In this document: positions 24,319 through 33,223 of the stretch, piece by piece
Layout: each line of letters starts with the position of its first letter
Numbering within the stretch: the stretch's first letter is position 1
Source of the DNA: Terrimonas rubra
Lineage (GTDB): Bacteria; Bacteroidota; Bacteroidia; Chitinophagales; Chitinophagaceae
Length of the DNA: 64,000 nucleotides
Direction of reading: 5' to 3'
Assembly (NCBI RefSeq): GCF_042686025.1
Contig: NZ_JBHUOZ010000003.1
Coordinates: 1,116,001 to 1,180,000, forward strand
Program-made: the position numbers and the translations under genes
The notes under the pieces: model-generated
What the model was told of the DNA's origin: nothing
Databases searched by the model: none
The model's input: the letters and a program-made list of their open reading frames with translations, nothing else

Positions 24319-25719
24319 TCAGGCAAAAAACAAGTAAGCCAGTATCACCGATGTAATAATACCTGCAAGGTCGGCCAGTAGCATAGTGCCTACAGCATAC
24401 CTGGTATTTTTAATGCCCACAGCGCCAAAGTACACAGCAATAATATAGAATGTTGTATCGGCAGAGCCGCGGAAAACAGATGCCAGGTTACCGGCAAAGG
24501 AATCCACGCCATGTGAATTTAACGTGTCGATCATCATGGCACGGGCGCCGCTGCCGCTTAAGGGTTTGATGATGGCGGTAGGTAAGGCATCCACAATACG
24601 GGTGTCGCCATTGAACCAGCCAAAGACCACCTTGATGCCATCCAGTACAAAATCAAAAGCACCGCTGTTGCGTAATAAACTAATGGCTACCAGCAAACCC
24701 ACCAGGTAGGGTATAATACGGATGGCCGTTTCAAACCCACCTTTGGCGCCTTCTACAAAAGCATCAAAAATGTTTATTTTTTTATACATGCCACCCAGTA
24801 CGATCAATACAAATATCAGCAGGATGATGCCATTGCTTAAGCTGCTGGAAAACACCTGCACACCTTCTACCGATAATGTTTTAATATACATGACCAGCGC
24901 GGCTATTACGGCCGATACGCCCAGTATCCAGGCTAATATAACGGGTTGAAATAAACGGATACGTTGTTTAAATGCCACAATACTCATGGCAGCCAGCGTG
25001 GCTACAAAAGTGGCGATCATACAGGGAATAAATATATCGGTAGGATGAGCCGATTTTAAAGATACCCTGTCGGCAATAATGGCCGTAGGTATTAAGGTAA
25101 GCCCCGATGCATGCAAACACATGAACATTACCTGCGCATTGGAGGCGGTGGTTTTATCGGGGTTTAACTCCTGTAAACTCTCCATGGCTTTAATACCAAA
25201 GGGGGTGGCGGCATTATCCAGGCCCATTAAATTGGCCGAAAAGTTCATGACCATATGGCCCATGGCCGGGTGATTTTTGGGCACTTCGGGAAAGATGCGG
25301 GAAAAGAAGGGGCCAATGATACGCGATAAAAACCTTACCCCGCCTGCTTTTTCCGCAATGCTCATAAAGCCCAGGAACAGTGCCATTACACCAATTAAAC
25401 CAATACACAAGGTTACCGCATCCTTGGTGGTTTCAAACACGCCATTGGCCGGTAGTAACCTGAAAGCGCGGTACTCACCGCTATCGGTCTTATATACTTT
25501 CTCTTTATTCCAGCTGGCAGTTTTTTGTATACCTAACTGCTGGTGAACGGCGGCCGGTAATAGCGTAGAGTCAACCGTACGTACCGACATGGTATCGGTA
25601 TTACGTCCCGCTACCAGCTGGCTGAACAATTTATCCTGTCCCGGCTCAAACGTAAACTTAAAAGCAGCTACCAACACTGCTATCAAAATAAATGCTGTCC
25701 AGATCCTGCTTAAGGCCAT
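24319..25719 (-). CDS. SpmA-SpmB fused nucleoside-recognition-domain membrane protein
   Basis: The 466-residue protein has two Gate (nucleoside recognition) domains. The N-terminal SpmA-like half contains GLDNAATPFGIKAMESLQEL and the C-terminal SpmB-like half contains GSADTTFYIIAVYFGAVGI. At least eight membrane helices are visible. In Bacillus the separate SpmA and SpmB act in spore-core dehydration, but this organism type does not sporulate, so the role here is unknown. Transport of a small molecule is a reasonable guess. It is divergent from the M20 gene. Confidence 0.85.
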   Translation of the reverse strand: MALSRIWTAFILIAVLVAAFKFTFEPGQDKLFSQLVAGRNTDTMSVRTVDSTLLPAAVHQQLGIQKTASWNKEKVYKTDSGEYRAFRLLPANGVFETTKDAVTLCIGLIGVMALFLGFMSIAEKAGGVRFLSRIIGPFFSRIFPEVPKNHPAMGHMVMNFSANLMGLDNAATPFGIKAMESLQELNPDKTTASNAQVMFMCLHASGLTLIPTAIIADRVSLKSAHPTDIFIPCMIATFVATLAAMSIVAFKQRIRLFQPVILAWILGVSAVIAALVMYIKTLSVEGVQVFSSSLSNGIILLIFVLIVLGGMYKKINIFDAFVEGAKGGFETAIRIIPYLVGLLVAISLLRNSGAFDFVLDGIKVVFGWFNGDTRIVDALPTAIIKPLSGSGARAMMIDTLNSHGVDSFAGNLASVFRGSADTTFYIIAVYFGAVGIKNTRYAVGTMLLADLAGIITSVILAYLFFA

Positions 25720-25880
25720 AGTGTTGCAATTGAGAAATAAAGGATTGAAGATAAGGGCATTTTATAAATACAACAAGATATTTCATGTTAAGGTCAGCAG
25801 CAAAAAACGGCATCCTTCCTCTATTCAAACCGCTTTTGTATTCGTAGGTCATTATTCATTATTCGGTCCCTATCTTTTTT

Positions 25881-25888
25881 TACCTTCG
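25881..25888 (+). promoter_or_regulatory. -7 element of the M20 gene, four bases before the ATG
   Basis: TACCTTCG (25881-25888) resembles TAnnTTTG and ends exactly 4 nt before the ATG at 25893. Transcription would start at or next to the ATG, suggesting a leaderless mRNA. The -33 box is weak. Confidence 0.45.
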
Positions 25889-25892
25889 CAGT

Positions 25893-27092
25893 ATGATCGG
25901 CAAAATAAAACAACTGGCAGCGGCATATAAGAACGAGTTTATCCAGGTGCGTCAGCATTTACATGCGCACCCTGAGCTGAGTTACGAGGAGTATGAAACA
26001 TCCCGTTATGTACAGGAAAAGTTAAGTGGCTGGGGCATTCCTTTCGAGGTAAAAGCTACCACCGGTGTTATTGGTATTATTAAAGGCAAAAACCCGGACA
26101 GCAGGGTAGTGGCTTTGCGTGCCGATATGGATGCCTTGCCCATTCTCGAAGAAAACGATATCAGTTATAAATCCACCAATACCGGTATCATGCATGCATG
26201 CGGGCACGATGTACATACTACCTGCCTGCTGGGAGCGGCCAAAATTTTACAGGAATTGAAAGAGGAGTGGGAGGGAACGGTAAAACTGATCTTTCAACCC
26301 GGCGAAGAAAAAAATCCCGGTGGGGCCAGTTTACTGATCAAAGAAAATGTACTGGAGAATCCACGTCCCTCGGCCATATTCGGCTTGCATGTGCACCCTG
26401 GTTTGCCCATTGGTAAACTGAGTTTTCGTGCCGGTAAAGCCATGGCCAGCGCCGATGAATTATATATTACGGTTAAAGGTAAGGGTGGTCATGCCGCAGC
26501 CCCGCATTTATGTGTGGACCCTATTTTAATTGCTTCACACCTGATCATTGCACTGCAGCAGGTGGTGAGCCGTAATAACGATCCGCATAACCCTAGTGTA
26601 TTATCTATAACAGCTTTTAATGGTGGCTCCACCACCAATGTAATACCCAATGAGGTAAAACTGAAAGGTACTTTCAGGGCCATGGATGAAACCTGGCGTT
26701 TTAAGGCGCATGGTTTAATTAAACAGATAACAGAAAACCTGGTGAAGAGTATGGGCGGTGAGGTTGACCTGCTGATTGATGTGGGCTATCCCTGTGTATA
26801 CAATAACGAAGGCCTGCATGAAGTAGCTAAAAAAATAGCGGTTGATTTTATGGGCGATGCCCTGTTGGTGGAGGAAACGGAGAAACGTATGGGAGCGGAG
26901 GATTTTGGTTACTATTCGCAGCAGATCCCCGGTTGTTTTTACCGGCTTGGTGTAATGAATAAGGAAAAAGGTATTACTGCCGGTGTACATACGCCAACTT
27001 TTAATATTGATGAAAATGCCATTGAAACGGGTATTGGTATGATGGCCACGCTGGGGGCAACCGCTAAGTATGATGTTTCAATTGACAGTTGA
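25893..27092 (+). CDS. M20-family metal-dependent amidohydrolase
   Basis: The 399-residue enzyme of the M20D group (IAA-amino acid hydrolase, N-acyl-amino-acid amidohydrolase, hippurate hydrolase) has RADMDALPI, HACGHDVHTTCLLG with the metal-binding Cys/His, and PGEEKNPGGA with the Glu pair. It also has GLHVHPGLPIG, a dimerisation (lid) domain around KGKGGHAAAPH, and RMGAEDFGYY. It should release amino acids from N-acyl or aryl conjugates in the cytoplasm. No signal peptide is visible. It is monocistronic, with a probable leaderless start. Confidence 0.92.
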   Translation: MIGKIKQLAAAYKNEFIQVRQHLHAHPELSYEEYETSRYVQEKLSGWGIPFEVKATTGVIGIIKGKNPDSRVVALRADMDALPILEENDISYKSTNTGIMHACGHDVHTTCLLGAAKILQELKEEWEGTVKLIFQPGEEKNPGGASLLIKENVLENPRPSAIFGLHVHPGLPIGKLSFRAGKAMASADELYITVKGKGGHAAAPHLCVDPILIASHLIIALQQVVSRNNDPHNPSVLSITAFNGGSTTNVIPNEVKLKGTFRAMDETWRFKAHGLIKQITENLVKSMGGEVDLLIDVGYPCVYNNEGLHEVAKKIAVDFMGDALLVEETEKRMGAEDFGYYSQQIPGCFYRLGVMNKEKGITAGVHTPTFNIDENAIETGIGMMATLGATAKYDVSIDS

Positions 27093-27095
27093 CAA

Positions 27096-27138
27096 GTGAC
27101 AAATGACAGTTTTAATTTGTCCATTGTCATTTGTCAAT
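27096..27138 (+). terminator. Probable terminator hairpin after M20 gene
   Basis: TGACAAATGACA and TGTCATTTGTCA form a 12-bp stem starting four bases after the stop codon, followed by ATTATTTT. The loop is long (about 18 nt), so termination strength is uncertain. Confidence 0.5.
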
Positions 27139-27144
27139 TATTTT

Positions 27145-27311
27145 GGGGCTGTCAGCTGTAGTACTGCTATCAGCTGCAGTTCCGGCTTTACGCTTGTACG
27201 CCGCCATGCTTCCCGGAATATTCTTTCTATACGTTTTGCTGGAAATGCGAACGAAGTACACGAACACAAACCTTGAGCGGGGTACCGCTGCAATCCGGCA
27301 GCCTCTCCGCA
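27145..27311 (-). repeat. Interspersed intergenic repeat, copy B
   Basis: On the minus strand it reads GGCTGCCGGATTGCAGCGG, then GGTTTGTG, a variable centre, and GCCGGAACTGCAGCTGATAG to CAGTACTACAGCTGACAGCCCC. Both ends match copy A, while the centre is longer and unrelated in part. It lies between the M20 gene and pdhB. Confidence 0.8.
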
Positions 27312-27426
27312 ATTCCTAATTTATAATTCAGAATTCATAATTCCCCCTTCATAATTCCTTTTCCAGTTTTAGGTTTTATCCCGTATCTCGCTTACATTTG
27401 CCACACTTTTTAAACTAAGTAGCAAC

Positions 27427-28416
27427 ATGGGTAGAATTATCGCATTTAGAGAAGCTTTGCGTGAGGCAATGAGTGAAGAAATGAGAAGGGACGAACGCGT
27501 GTATTTAATGGGTGAAGAAGTGGCGGAATATAACGGTGCTTATAAGGTAAGCCAGGGTATGTTGGCCGAATTTGGCCCTAAACGTGTGATTGATACGCCT
27601 ATTGCTGAGCTGGGTTTTGCTGCTGTGGGTGTGGGTTCTGCACAAAATGGTTTACGCCCTGTTGTTGAGTTCATGACATGGAACTTTGCGGTTTTAGCCC
27701 TTGACCAGATCCTGAACACAGCTTCTAAAATGCTGGCGATGAGCGGTGGCCAGATCTCCTGTCCCATCGTTTTCAGGGGTGGTAACGGTTCGGCCGGCCA
27801 GTTAGGTGCCCAGCACTCTACTGCTTTTGAAGCCCTGTATGCCAATATTCCCGGTATTAAAGTAGTTTCCCCCAGTAATCCATACGATGCAAAAGGTCTT
27901 TTAAAGCAAGCCATCCGTTACGAGGAAGATCCCGTAATGTTCATGGAAAGTGAGTTGATGTATGGTGATAAAATGGAAGTTCCTGAAGAAGAATATTATA
28001 TTGAATTAGGCAAGGCCGATGTTAAGCGCCAGGGCACTGATGTAACCATCGTGTCTTTCAATAAAATGATGAAAGTGGCACTGGGCGCGGCGGCTGAGCT
28101 GGAAAAAGAAGGCATCAGCGCCGAGGTGATAGACCTGCGTACCATTCGTCCGCTGGACTGGATGACCATCCTGGAAAGCGTTAAAAAAACAAATCGACTG
28201 GTAATTGTAGAGGAACAATGGCCGTTTGCTTCAGTTTCTTCCGAGATCAGCTACCGTATTCAAAAAGAAGGCTTTGATTACCTGGATGCCCCGATCCGCC
28301 GTATTACTGCGGCTGACGCACCTTTACACTATGCACCAAACCTGGTGGCTGCCGCCTTACCGGATGTAGCCCGTACAGTAAAACTGGTGAAAGAAGTAAT
28401 GTATGTAAAAAAATAA
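27427..28416 (+). CDS. pdhB: Pyruvate dehydrogenase E1 component, beta subunit
   Basis: The 329-residue protein is a typical E1-beta of 2-oxo-acid dehydrogenases: REALREAMSEEMRRDERVYL, MGEEVAEYNGAYKVSQG, then RVIDTPIAELGF, PVVEFMTWNF and the C-terminal transketolase domain (AEVIDLRTIRPLDW, VEEQWPFASVSSEI). GAYKVSQG favours pyruvate rather than branched-chain substrates. With E1-alpha it decarboxylates pyruvate using thiamine diphosphate. The alpha subunit, E2 and E3 are not in this window, so they are encoded elsewhere. TACATTTG at 27393-27400 is a good -7 element 26 nt before the ATG. Confidence 0.93.
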   Translation: MGRIIAFREALREAMSEEMRRDERVYLMGEEVAEYNGAYKVSQGMLAEFGPKRVIDTPIAELGFAAVGVGSAQNGLRPVVEFMTWNFAVLALDQILNTASKMLAMSGGQISCPIVFRGGNGSAGQLGAQHSTAFEALYANIPGIKVVSPSNPYDAKGLLKQAIRYEEDPVMFMESELMYGDKMEVPEEEYYIELGKADVKRQGTDVTIVSFNKMMKVALGAAAELEKEGISAEVIDLRTIRPLDWMTILESVKKTNRLVIVEEQWPFASVSSEISYRIQKEGFDYLDAPIRRITAADAPLHYAPNLVAAALPDVARTVKLVKEVMYVKK

Positions 28417-28437
28417 ACTCCTGCCAATTGCTTATAG

Positions 28438-28463
28438 AGGCCGCAGTAATGCGGCCTTTTTTT
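28438..28463 (+). terminator. Terminator of pdhB
   Basis: AGGCCGCA-GTAA-TGCGGCCT is followed by a run of seven T. Confidence 0.92.
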
Positions 28464-28999
28464 ATGCCCGGAGCCTAAGTTCCTGCTCTGCCGTGCATTA
28501 CACCGAAGAAACAAGCAGGAAAAAGCGGGTATTAATCGCAATTTAATGGTTCAACCTTATTTATTTTGATGAACGGTAAAGAGTTATGCAGGGCTGGAAT
28601 ATATATTAATATTCTGATAATCAAATTTTTAATTAGTTTTTAATATTGACAATACTTTATATCGTAAAATTACTGGTAATAAGTTTTTTCCATTAAATGC
28701 AGCGTTTTGCGTATCAAAGTGCATCTTTGTTATGGTTTTTCATAGGATATTGGATTTTACAACGAGGCTGGATTTCTATCCGGCCTTTCTTTTTGTATCA
28801 TCCGTCCGTTTAACCTGGCTACGGCCCCGTACATAACAAACTCCCACCCATTTTTTCTTTTTTACTTTTATTCTCTTATTTTTAATCACATTTACAAATT
28901 TTTTTTATTTATGTAGTTGATTGAGAATACTTTGGTATAAGTATTGTCATAAAAAAAGCCTACAAGAAACCTCCTTAACATTTTAAGATTAAAACATTT
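28464..28999 (+). other. Long intergenic region with an extra terminator-like hairpin
   Basis: No protein gene is seen in 536 bp. The second half is very A+T-rich and must hold the promoter of the response-regulator gene. At about 28764-28790 AGGCTGGAT-TTCT-ATCCGGCCT is followed by TTCTTTTT, a terminator-like hairpin with no gene in front of it. This leaves room for a short RNA upstream (about 28690-28790), for which I see no convincing promoter. Confidence 0.4.
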
Positions 29000-30160
29000 A
29001 TGCCCGACATTTTAATTATTGACGACGAAAAGGCCATCAGGAAAACATTATCCGAAATTTTATCGTACGAGGGTTATTCGCTTACAGAAGCGGCTGATGG
29101 GGAAGAAGGATTGACGCAGTTTAAAGCAAAGAAGTTTGACGTTGTTTTATGCGATATTAAAATGCCCAAATTAGATGGCATTGAGTTTTTGCAGAAAGCC
29201 GGCGAAATTAACCCCGATGTACCCATTATCATGATCTCCGGTCATGGTAATATAGAAACGGCCGTGGAAGCGGTAAAAAAAGGCGCTTATGATTATATCT
29301 CCAAGCCGCCTGATCTGAATCGCCTGTTAATTACCATCCGTAATGCGATGGATAAAAGTAACCTGGTTACCGAAACCAAGGTATTAAAACGTAAGGTAAG
29401 CAGGGTACAGGAAATGATCGGTGATTCCGAGCCTATTCAAAAAATAAAAGAGACCATTGAAAAAGTAGCGCCTACCGAAGCCCGTATACTGGTTACCGGC
29501 GAAAACGGAGTAGGTAAGGAACTGGTGGCCCGCTGGGTACACGAAAAAAGTAACCGCAGCAATGGCCCCCTGGTGGAAGTAAACTGTGCCGCTATCCCAA
29601 CTGAACTGATCGAGAGTGAATTATTTGGTCATGAAAAGGGCTCTTTTACTTCGGCCATCAAGCAACGTATCGGTAAGTTTGAACAGGCTAATGGCGGTAC
29701 GCTGTTTTTAGATGAGATAGGCGACATGAGCCTGAGCGCCCAGGCCAAAGTGTTAAGGGCTTTACAGGAGGGTAAAATAACCCGCGTAGGGGCCGATAAA
29801 GACATTAGCGTGGATGTAAGGGTTATTGCCGCTACCAACAAGGACCTGTTAAAGGAAGTGGAGGATAAAAATTTCCGTTTAGACCTGTATCACCGTTTAG
29901 GTGTGATACTCATACACGTTCCTTCTTTAAATAACCGTAAGCAGGATATTCCTTTGCTGGTGGCACAATTCCTGGGTGATATCTGTGCCGATTATGGGGT
30001 AGCTAAAAAAGGTATCGATGAAGACGCATTAAAACTATTACAGGAATACGACTGGACGGGTAATATCCGTGAATTACGCAACGTGGTGGAACGCCTGGTT
30101 ATTCTTTCCGGCAAAACCATTAGTGCCGATGATGTACGCAACTATGTGATGCCGAAATAA
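29000..30160 (+). CDS. NtrC-type response regulator without DNA-binding domain
   Basis: The 386-residue protein has a receiver domain (phospho-acceptor D52 in LCDIKMPKLDG, and KP in ISKPPD) joined to a sigma54-activator-type AAA+ domain. Walker A is GENGVGKE (167-174), Walker B LFLDEIG, and the sensor region NIRELRNVVERL. The sigma54-contacting loop, usually GAFTGA, reads GSFTSA (214-219). The protein stops at VRNYVMPK right after the AAA+ domain, so the Fis-type HTH is missing. It may act from solution or through a partner, or may not activate sigma54 at all. It is monocistronic, with no kinase next to it. Confidence 0.9.
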   Translation: MPDILIIDDEKAIRKTLSEILSYEGYSLTEAADGEEGLTQFKAKKFDVVLCDIKMPKLDGIEFLQKAGEINPDVPIIMISGHGNIETAVEAVKKGAYDYISKPPDLNRLLITIRNAMDKSNLVTETKVLKRKVSRVQEMIGDSEPIQKIKETIEKVAPTEARILVTGENGVGKELVARWVHEKSNRSNGPLVEVNCAAIPTELIESELFGHEKGSFTSAIKQRIGKFEQANGGTLFLDEIGDMSLSAQAKVLRALQEGKITRVGADKDISVDVRVIAATNKDLLKEVEDKNFRLDLYHRLGVILIHVPSLNNRKQDIPLLVAQFLGDICADYGVAKKGIDEDALKLLQEYDWTGNIRELRNVVERLVILSGKTISADDVRNYVMPK

Positions 30161-30181
30161 GATGACAGGATAAAAGATTTG

Positions 30182-30211
30182 AGGCGTAAGGTAAATCCTT
30201 ACGCCTTTTTT
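30182..30211. terminator. Bidirectional terminator
   Basis: AGGCGTAAGG-TAAAT-CCTTACGCCT with T-rich flank serves the response-regulator gene. It probably also serves the acetyltransferase gene that converges on it. Confidence 0.88.
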
Positions 30212-30214
30212 ATT

Positions 30215-30658
30215 TTATACCTGCTTACCAAGCCAGGTGGCGGCATCCATTTCAAATTTAATTTCTGTCTTCCCGTACTTCCCTGTTTCTTTCCAGCCTG
30301 CTTTGCGGTAAAACTGTTCGGCACGGGTATGGGCATCGGTGCTCAGCCAGGCCGTTATGTTTGTCTGGCTAAAATACCAATCCATCATGGTATCATGTAA
30401 TAATTTACCAATGCCTTTATGTTCGTGACCGGGGTGTACAAATAAGGCCCATATATTGTGATCTTCCAGGTCGGCAATGGCAAAGCCCGTGATCATATCA
30501 CCGGACAGGCTTACCCATCCTTTGCCGCGTTGGGTCAGGTAGGCTATACAATCCGCATCGGTTACCACTGAAGGGTCCGATAATACATTTTCCTTAACAG
30601 CATGGCGTATTACCTGTAAGGCGGGTATATCTTCAATAACAGCTTCTCTTATGGTCAT
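30215..30658 (-). CDS. GNAT-family N-acetyltransferase
   Basis: The 147-residue single-domain GNAT protein starts MTIREAVIEDIPALQVIRHA. Motif A, the acetyl-CoA pyrophosphate loop, is HPGHEHKGIGKLL, preceded by IWALFVHP, and motif B is HTRAEQFYRKAGWKETG. The substrate is not predictable. It is a stand-alone gene, convergent with the response regulator, with a shared terminator. Confidence 0.88.
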   Translation of the reverse strand: MTIREAVIEDIPALQVIRHAVKENVLSDPSVVTDADCIAYLTQRGKGWVSLSGDMITGFAIADLEDHNIWALFVHPGHEHKGIGKLLHDTMMDWYFSQTNITAWLSTDAHTRAEQFYRKAGWKETGKYGKTEIKFEMDAATWLGKQV

Positions 30659-30684
30659 AATGATGATGGGGTTGGGGCAAAGTT

Positions 30685-30721
30685 ATTTAAATAATAAAGG
30701 GACCGGTTTAGGCGGTCCCTT
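30685..30721 (-). terminator. Terminator of the exbB-exbD pair
   Basis: On the minus strand AAGGGACCG-CCTAAAC-CGGTCCCTT is followed by a T-rich tail, 26 bases after the exbD-like stop. Confidence 0.85.
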
Positions 30722-30746
30722 ACAGTATATGCAATTTGTGTTGAGC

Positions 30747-31145
30747 CTATCTTACATTGGCCACTACTTTGGCGCCGGCACGTTTGGCCGATTGCATGAC
30801 GCGGAACACTTCGCCATAATAGGAAATAGTATCGGCATTGATCACCACCGAAGGCGTATCAATAAACTTACGTTTGGCCTCCACTTCGGCACGTATCAGG
30901 CTGTCCAGCATTATGGGGTCCACCTGTTTCTGGCCTATAAAGAAGTTCTGGTCTTTATTAATTGATACCACGATATTTTGTTTTGCCTTGGTATCTTTTG
31001 AGCCCCGGGGATTGTTCACCTTCACCACATTGGGGTTGGCCATGGTGGTGGTAATGAGGAAGAACATCAATAGTATGAACAGGATATCGTTCAATGAATC
31101 TGTAAATACTTCCGATTCCTCCCTGTGTTTTTTTCTAAACTTCAT
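30747..31145 (-). CDS. ExbD/TolR-family biopolymer transport protein
   Basis: The 132-residue protein has a short cytoplasmic N-terminus (MKFRKKHREESEVF) and one membrane helix with the essential Asp (TDSLNDILFILLMFFLI). A periplasmic domain rich in VVSINKDQNFFIG-type strands follows. With the MotA/TolQ/ExbB-like protein 12 bp upstream in the same direction it should form the proton-driven motor that energises TonB-dependent transport or the Tol system. Bacteroidota often carry several such pairs, and which receptor set this one serves is unknown. Confidence 0.9.
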   Translation of the reverse strand: MKFRKKHREESEVFTDSLNDILFILLMFFLITTTMANPNVVKVNNPRGSKDTKAKQNIVVSINKDQNFFIGQKQVDPIMLDSLIRAEVEAKRKFIDTPSVVINADTISYYGEVFRVMQSAKRAGAKVVANVR

Positions 31146-31157
31146 AATACACGGGTT

Positions 31158-31853
31158 TTATCGGGTAGTAGGTTCTTGTAATACGTCCAGGAAGTCGGCG
31201 CTGGCCAGCTCCATTTTATTCGCGGTCTTATCTATCTGCGTATTTAAAAAATTATATGCCAGGTAAGCCAGCAAACCTATTACCAGTCCGCTGATAGAAG
31301 TGATCAGTTTGGTATAGATACCCTGCGATATTACACCGATCTCCACTTCGTTGGCATCATGGATATTGGAGAATAACTGCATCAGGCCTATCAGTGTACC
31401 GACGAAACCGAAAATGGGTGCTGCTTTGGAAACAACCGACAGTATACCCAGGTTCTTTTCCAGTTTATACATTTCCAGCTGGCCCACATTATCCATGCTG
31501 CGCTCAATGGCCTCAATGGGTTTACCTAAACGCTGTATACCTTTATCAATGATACGGGCTACCGGGTTGGCCGTGTTTTTAGCAAAGCTCCTGGCGGCTG
31601 CTACATTACCCGATACAATATGATCGCGGATAATGTTCATAAAGTTCTGGTCAATTTTGGAGGCATTTTTTATGGCAATATACCTTTCGGCAAAAACATA
31701 AATGGCCGCCAGCAACATCAATCCCAGTGGCAGCATGATCCAGCCACCCATGGTAATAACTTCAAAAAAGCTCAGACTTCCGTCTTTGTTCTTATCAGAT
31801 GCCGTATTGGCTACCTGCTGAACAGTATCAACGATCTGCAAAAAATCAAACAT
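31158..31853 (-). CDS. MotA/TolQ/ExbB-family proton channel protein
   Basis: The 231-residue protein has three membrane helices: about 35-55 (GGWIMLPLGLMLLAAIYVFA), then APIFGFVGTLIGLMQLF and LITSISGLVIGLLAYLAYNF, with the conserved TxxGL/TSISGL proton-path residues. It forms the channel for the ExbD-like protein encoded next. The stop of this gene and the start of exbD are 12 bp apart, so they are one operon. Confidence 0.9.
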   Translation of the reverse strand: MFDFLQIVDTVQQVANTASDKNKDGSLSFFEVITMGGWIMLPLGLMLLAAIYVFAERYIAIKNASKIDQNFMNIIRDHIVSGNVAAARSFAKNTANPVARIIDKGIQRLGKPIEAIERSMDNVGQLEMYKLEKNLGILSVVSKAAPIFGFVGTLIGLMQLFSNIHDANEVEIGVISQGIYTKLITSISGLVIGLLAYLAYNFLNTQIDKTANKMELASADFLDVLQEPTTR

Positions 31854-32002
31854 GTGATTATACTTTAAGTGCGTAAATGTAACAAAGGACTTGGATACTC
31901 ATTTTCTTTTGTTATCAACATCTGTCAATAACAGGGTAGGAACGGAAAATAAAAAAAATGCGTGTGCGCACACCCCAAGTTTTTAAATATTTTAACAAGC
32001 AT

Positions 32003-32029
32003 AAAAAAAGCCGGTTGCAATAACCGGCT
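32003..32029 (-). terminator. Terminator of the SPFH gene
   Basis: On the minus strand AGCCGGTT-ATTGC-AACCGGCT is followed by seven T, 22 bases after the stop. Confidence 0.9.
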
Positions 32030-32050
32030 CTTATTGAATGGGTTTGTATA

Positions 32051-33004
32051 TTAATGTTTTGCAGGGCCATCTGTACCGGCCTGTTTAACCATTAAAGCCT
32101 GTATCTGCTTCATGGTGGCCTCCATTCCCTGGGCGCTGCCATCCAGGAATATCACGTTACCATCGCCGTATTCGGCAAAGTTTTTAATGGCTTCCGTCCA
32201 CATACTGAATAAGATCACATTGGTATCCAGATTGGCCTGTTTCATCTGTTCGGCCGCTTCGCTCATACCGGCTGCTACTTCCTTACGGAACAGGGCCACA
32301 CCCTGACCACGTAAACGGGCGGCTTCTTTTTCGGCTTCTGCCGAAATTTTAATGGAGTTACCATCTGCTTCCGCCTGCTTGGTTTTGGTGATCAGTAAAG
32401 CCTGGCCTTCGTTTTCTGCTGCGGCTTTCAGGTTGTTGGACGCAACCACTTTACTCATGGACTCCAGGATCATTTTATCAAAAGTGATATCATTGATCTG
32501 CAGGTCCTGTAAATGATAACCCCATTCTTCCAGGGTCTGGTCTACTTCCACTTTTACGTATTGTACTATCTCACGGCGCAATCCCAGAACTTCAGCCTGT
32601 TTTTTGGTAGCAACAAAGGAACGCACATTACCTTCAATGGTCTTGATGAGGGCCTGCATCAGGTCACGCTCACTGATAAATTTAAAAGCTACTTTTTTTA
32701 TGGTTTCTTCCGATTCGTTCTGTACCGCAAACAGTAACATGCTTTTAAAATACACATTGGCCTGGTCCTGGGTCACCGCCTGGAACTCTAATTCCACGGA
32801 ACGGTTTTGAATGGATATTCTTTTAAAAATCTGTTCTAAAACGGGGATCTTGAATTGCAGGCCCGGCCGAACCACGCGACGGTATTTACCGAACATCGTA
32901 ATAACGCCGATATAACCCTGGTTCACGGTAAATATACCGGTAAGCAAAAAAAGAATGATTAAAATTAACCACCAGTAACTGGAGAGGAAATTTACAATGT
33001 CCAT
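32051..33004 (-). CDS. SPFH/Band 7 (slipin/prohibitin-like) membrane protein
   Basis: The 317-residue protein has an N-terminal membrane anchor (YWWLILIILFLLTGIFTV) followed by the SPFH domain (GYIGVITMFGKYRRVVRPGL, then VELEFQAVTQDQANVYFKSM). A long helical part rich in Ala, Glu and Lys comes next (AENEGQALLITKTKQAEADG, ISAEAEKEAARLRGQG), which oligomerises in this family. Such proteins form large ring scaffolds in membrane microdomains and often control proteases. No NfeD or FtsH gene is adjacent. It is monocistronic. Confidence 0.9.
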   Translation of the reverse strand: MDIVNFLSSYWWLILIILFLLTGIFTVNQGYIGVITMFGKYRRVVRPGLQFKIPVLEQIFKRISIQNRSVELEFQAVTQDQANVYFKSMLLFAVQNESEETIKKVAFKFISERDLMQALIKTIEGNVRSFVATKKQAEVLGLRREIVQYVKVEVDQTLEEWGYHLQDLQINDITFDKMILESMSKVVASNNLKAAAENEGQALLITKTKQAEADGNSIKISAEAEKEAARLRGQGVALFRKEVAAGMSEAAEQMKQANLDTNVILFSMWTEAIKNFAEYGDGNVIFLDGSAQGMEATMKQIQALMVKQAGTDGPAKH

Positions 33005-33223
33005 ATGACTTTAAATTTAGGTTCGTGTAAAGATATAGAATGCGGCTTGCATTCCGGAATTAACGCATGTATATATTTCTGTCCGGGTATTTAATGGAGC
33101 AACTAAAAAAAATATAATTATCTTTCTGCACTATTATTAAAACAACTTTGGCAGGAAAGGGAAGTATGTCATTGGTTATTTTTCCTTTATCTTGCATTAT
33201 CGTGTAAAAACAACACATTAATT

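Noticed and set aside
27090..27360. Insertion sequence between the M20 gene and pdhB
   Set aside because: No transposase frame is present; the sequence is the intergenic repeat copy B plus A+T-rich simple sequence.
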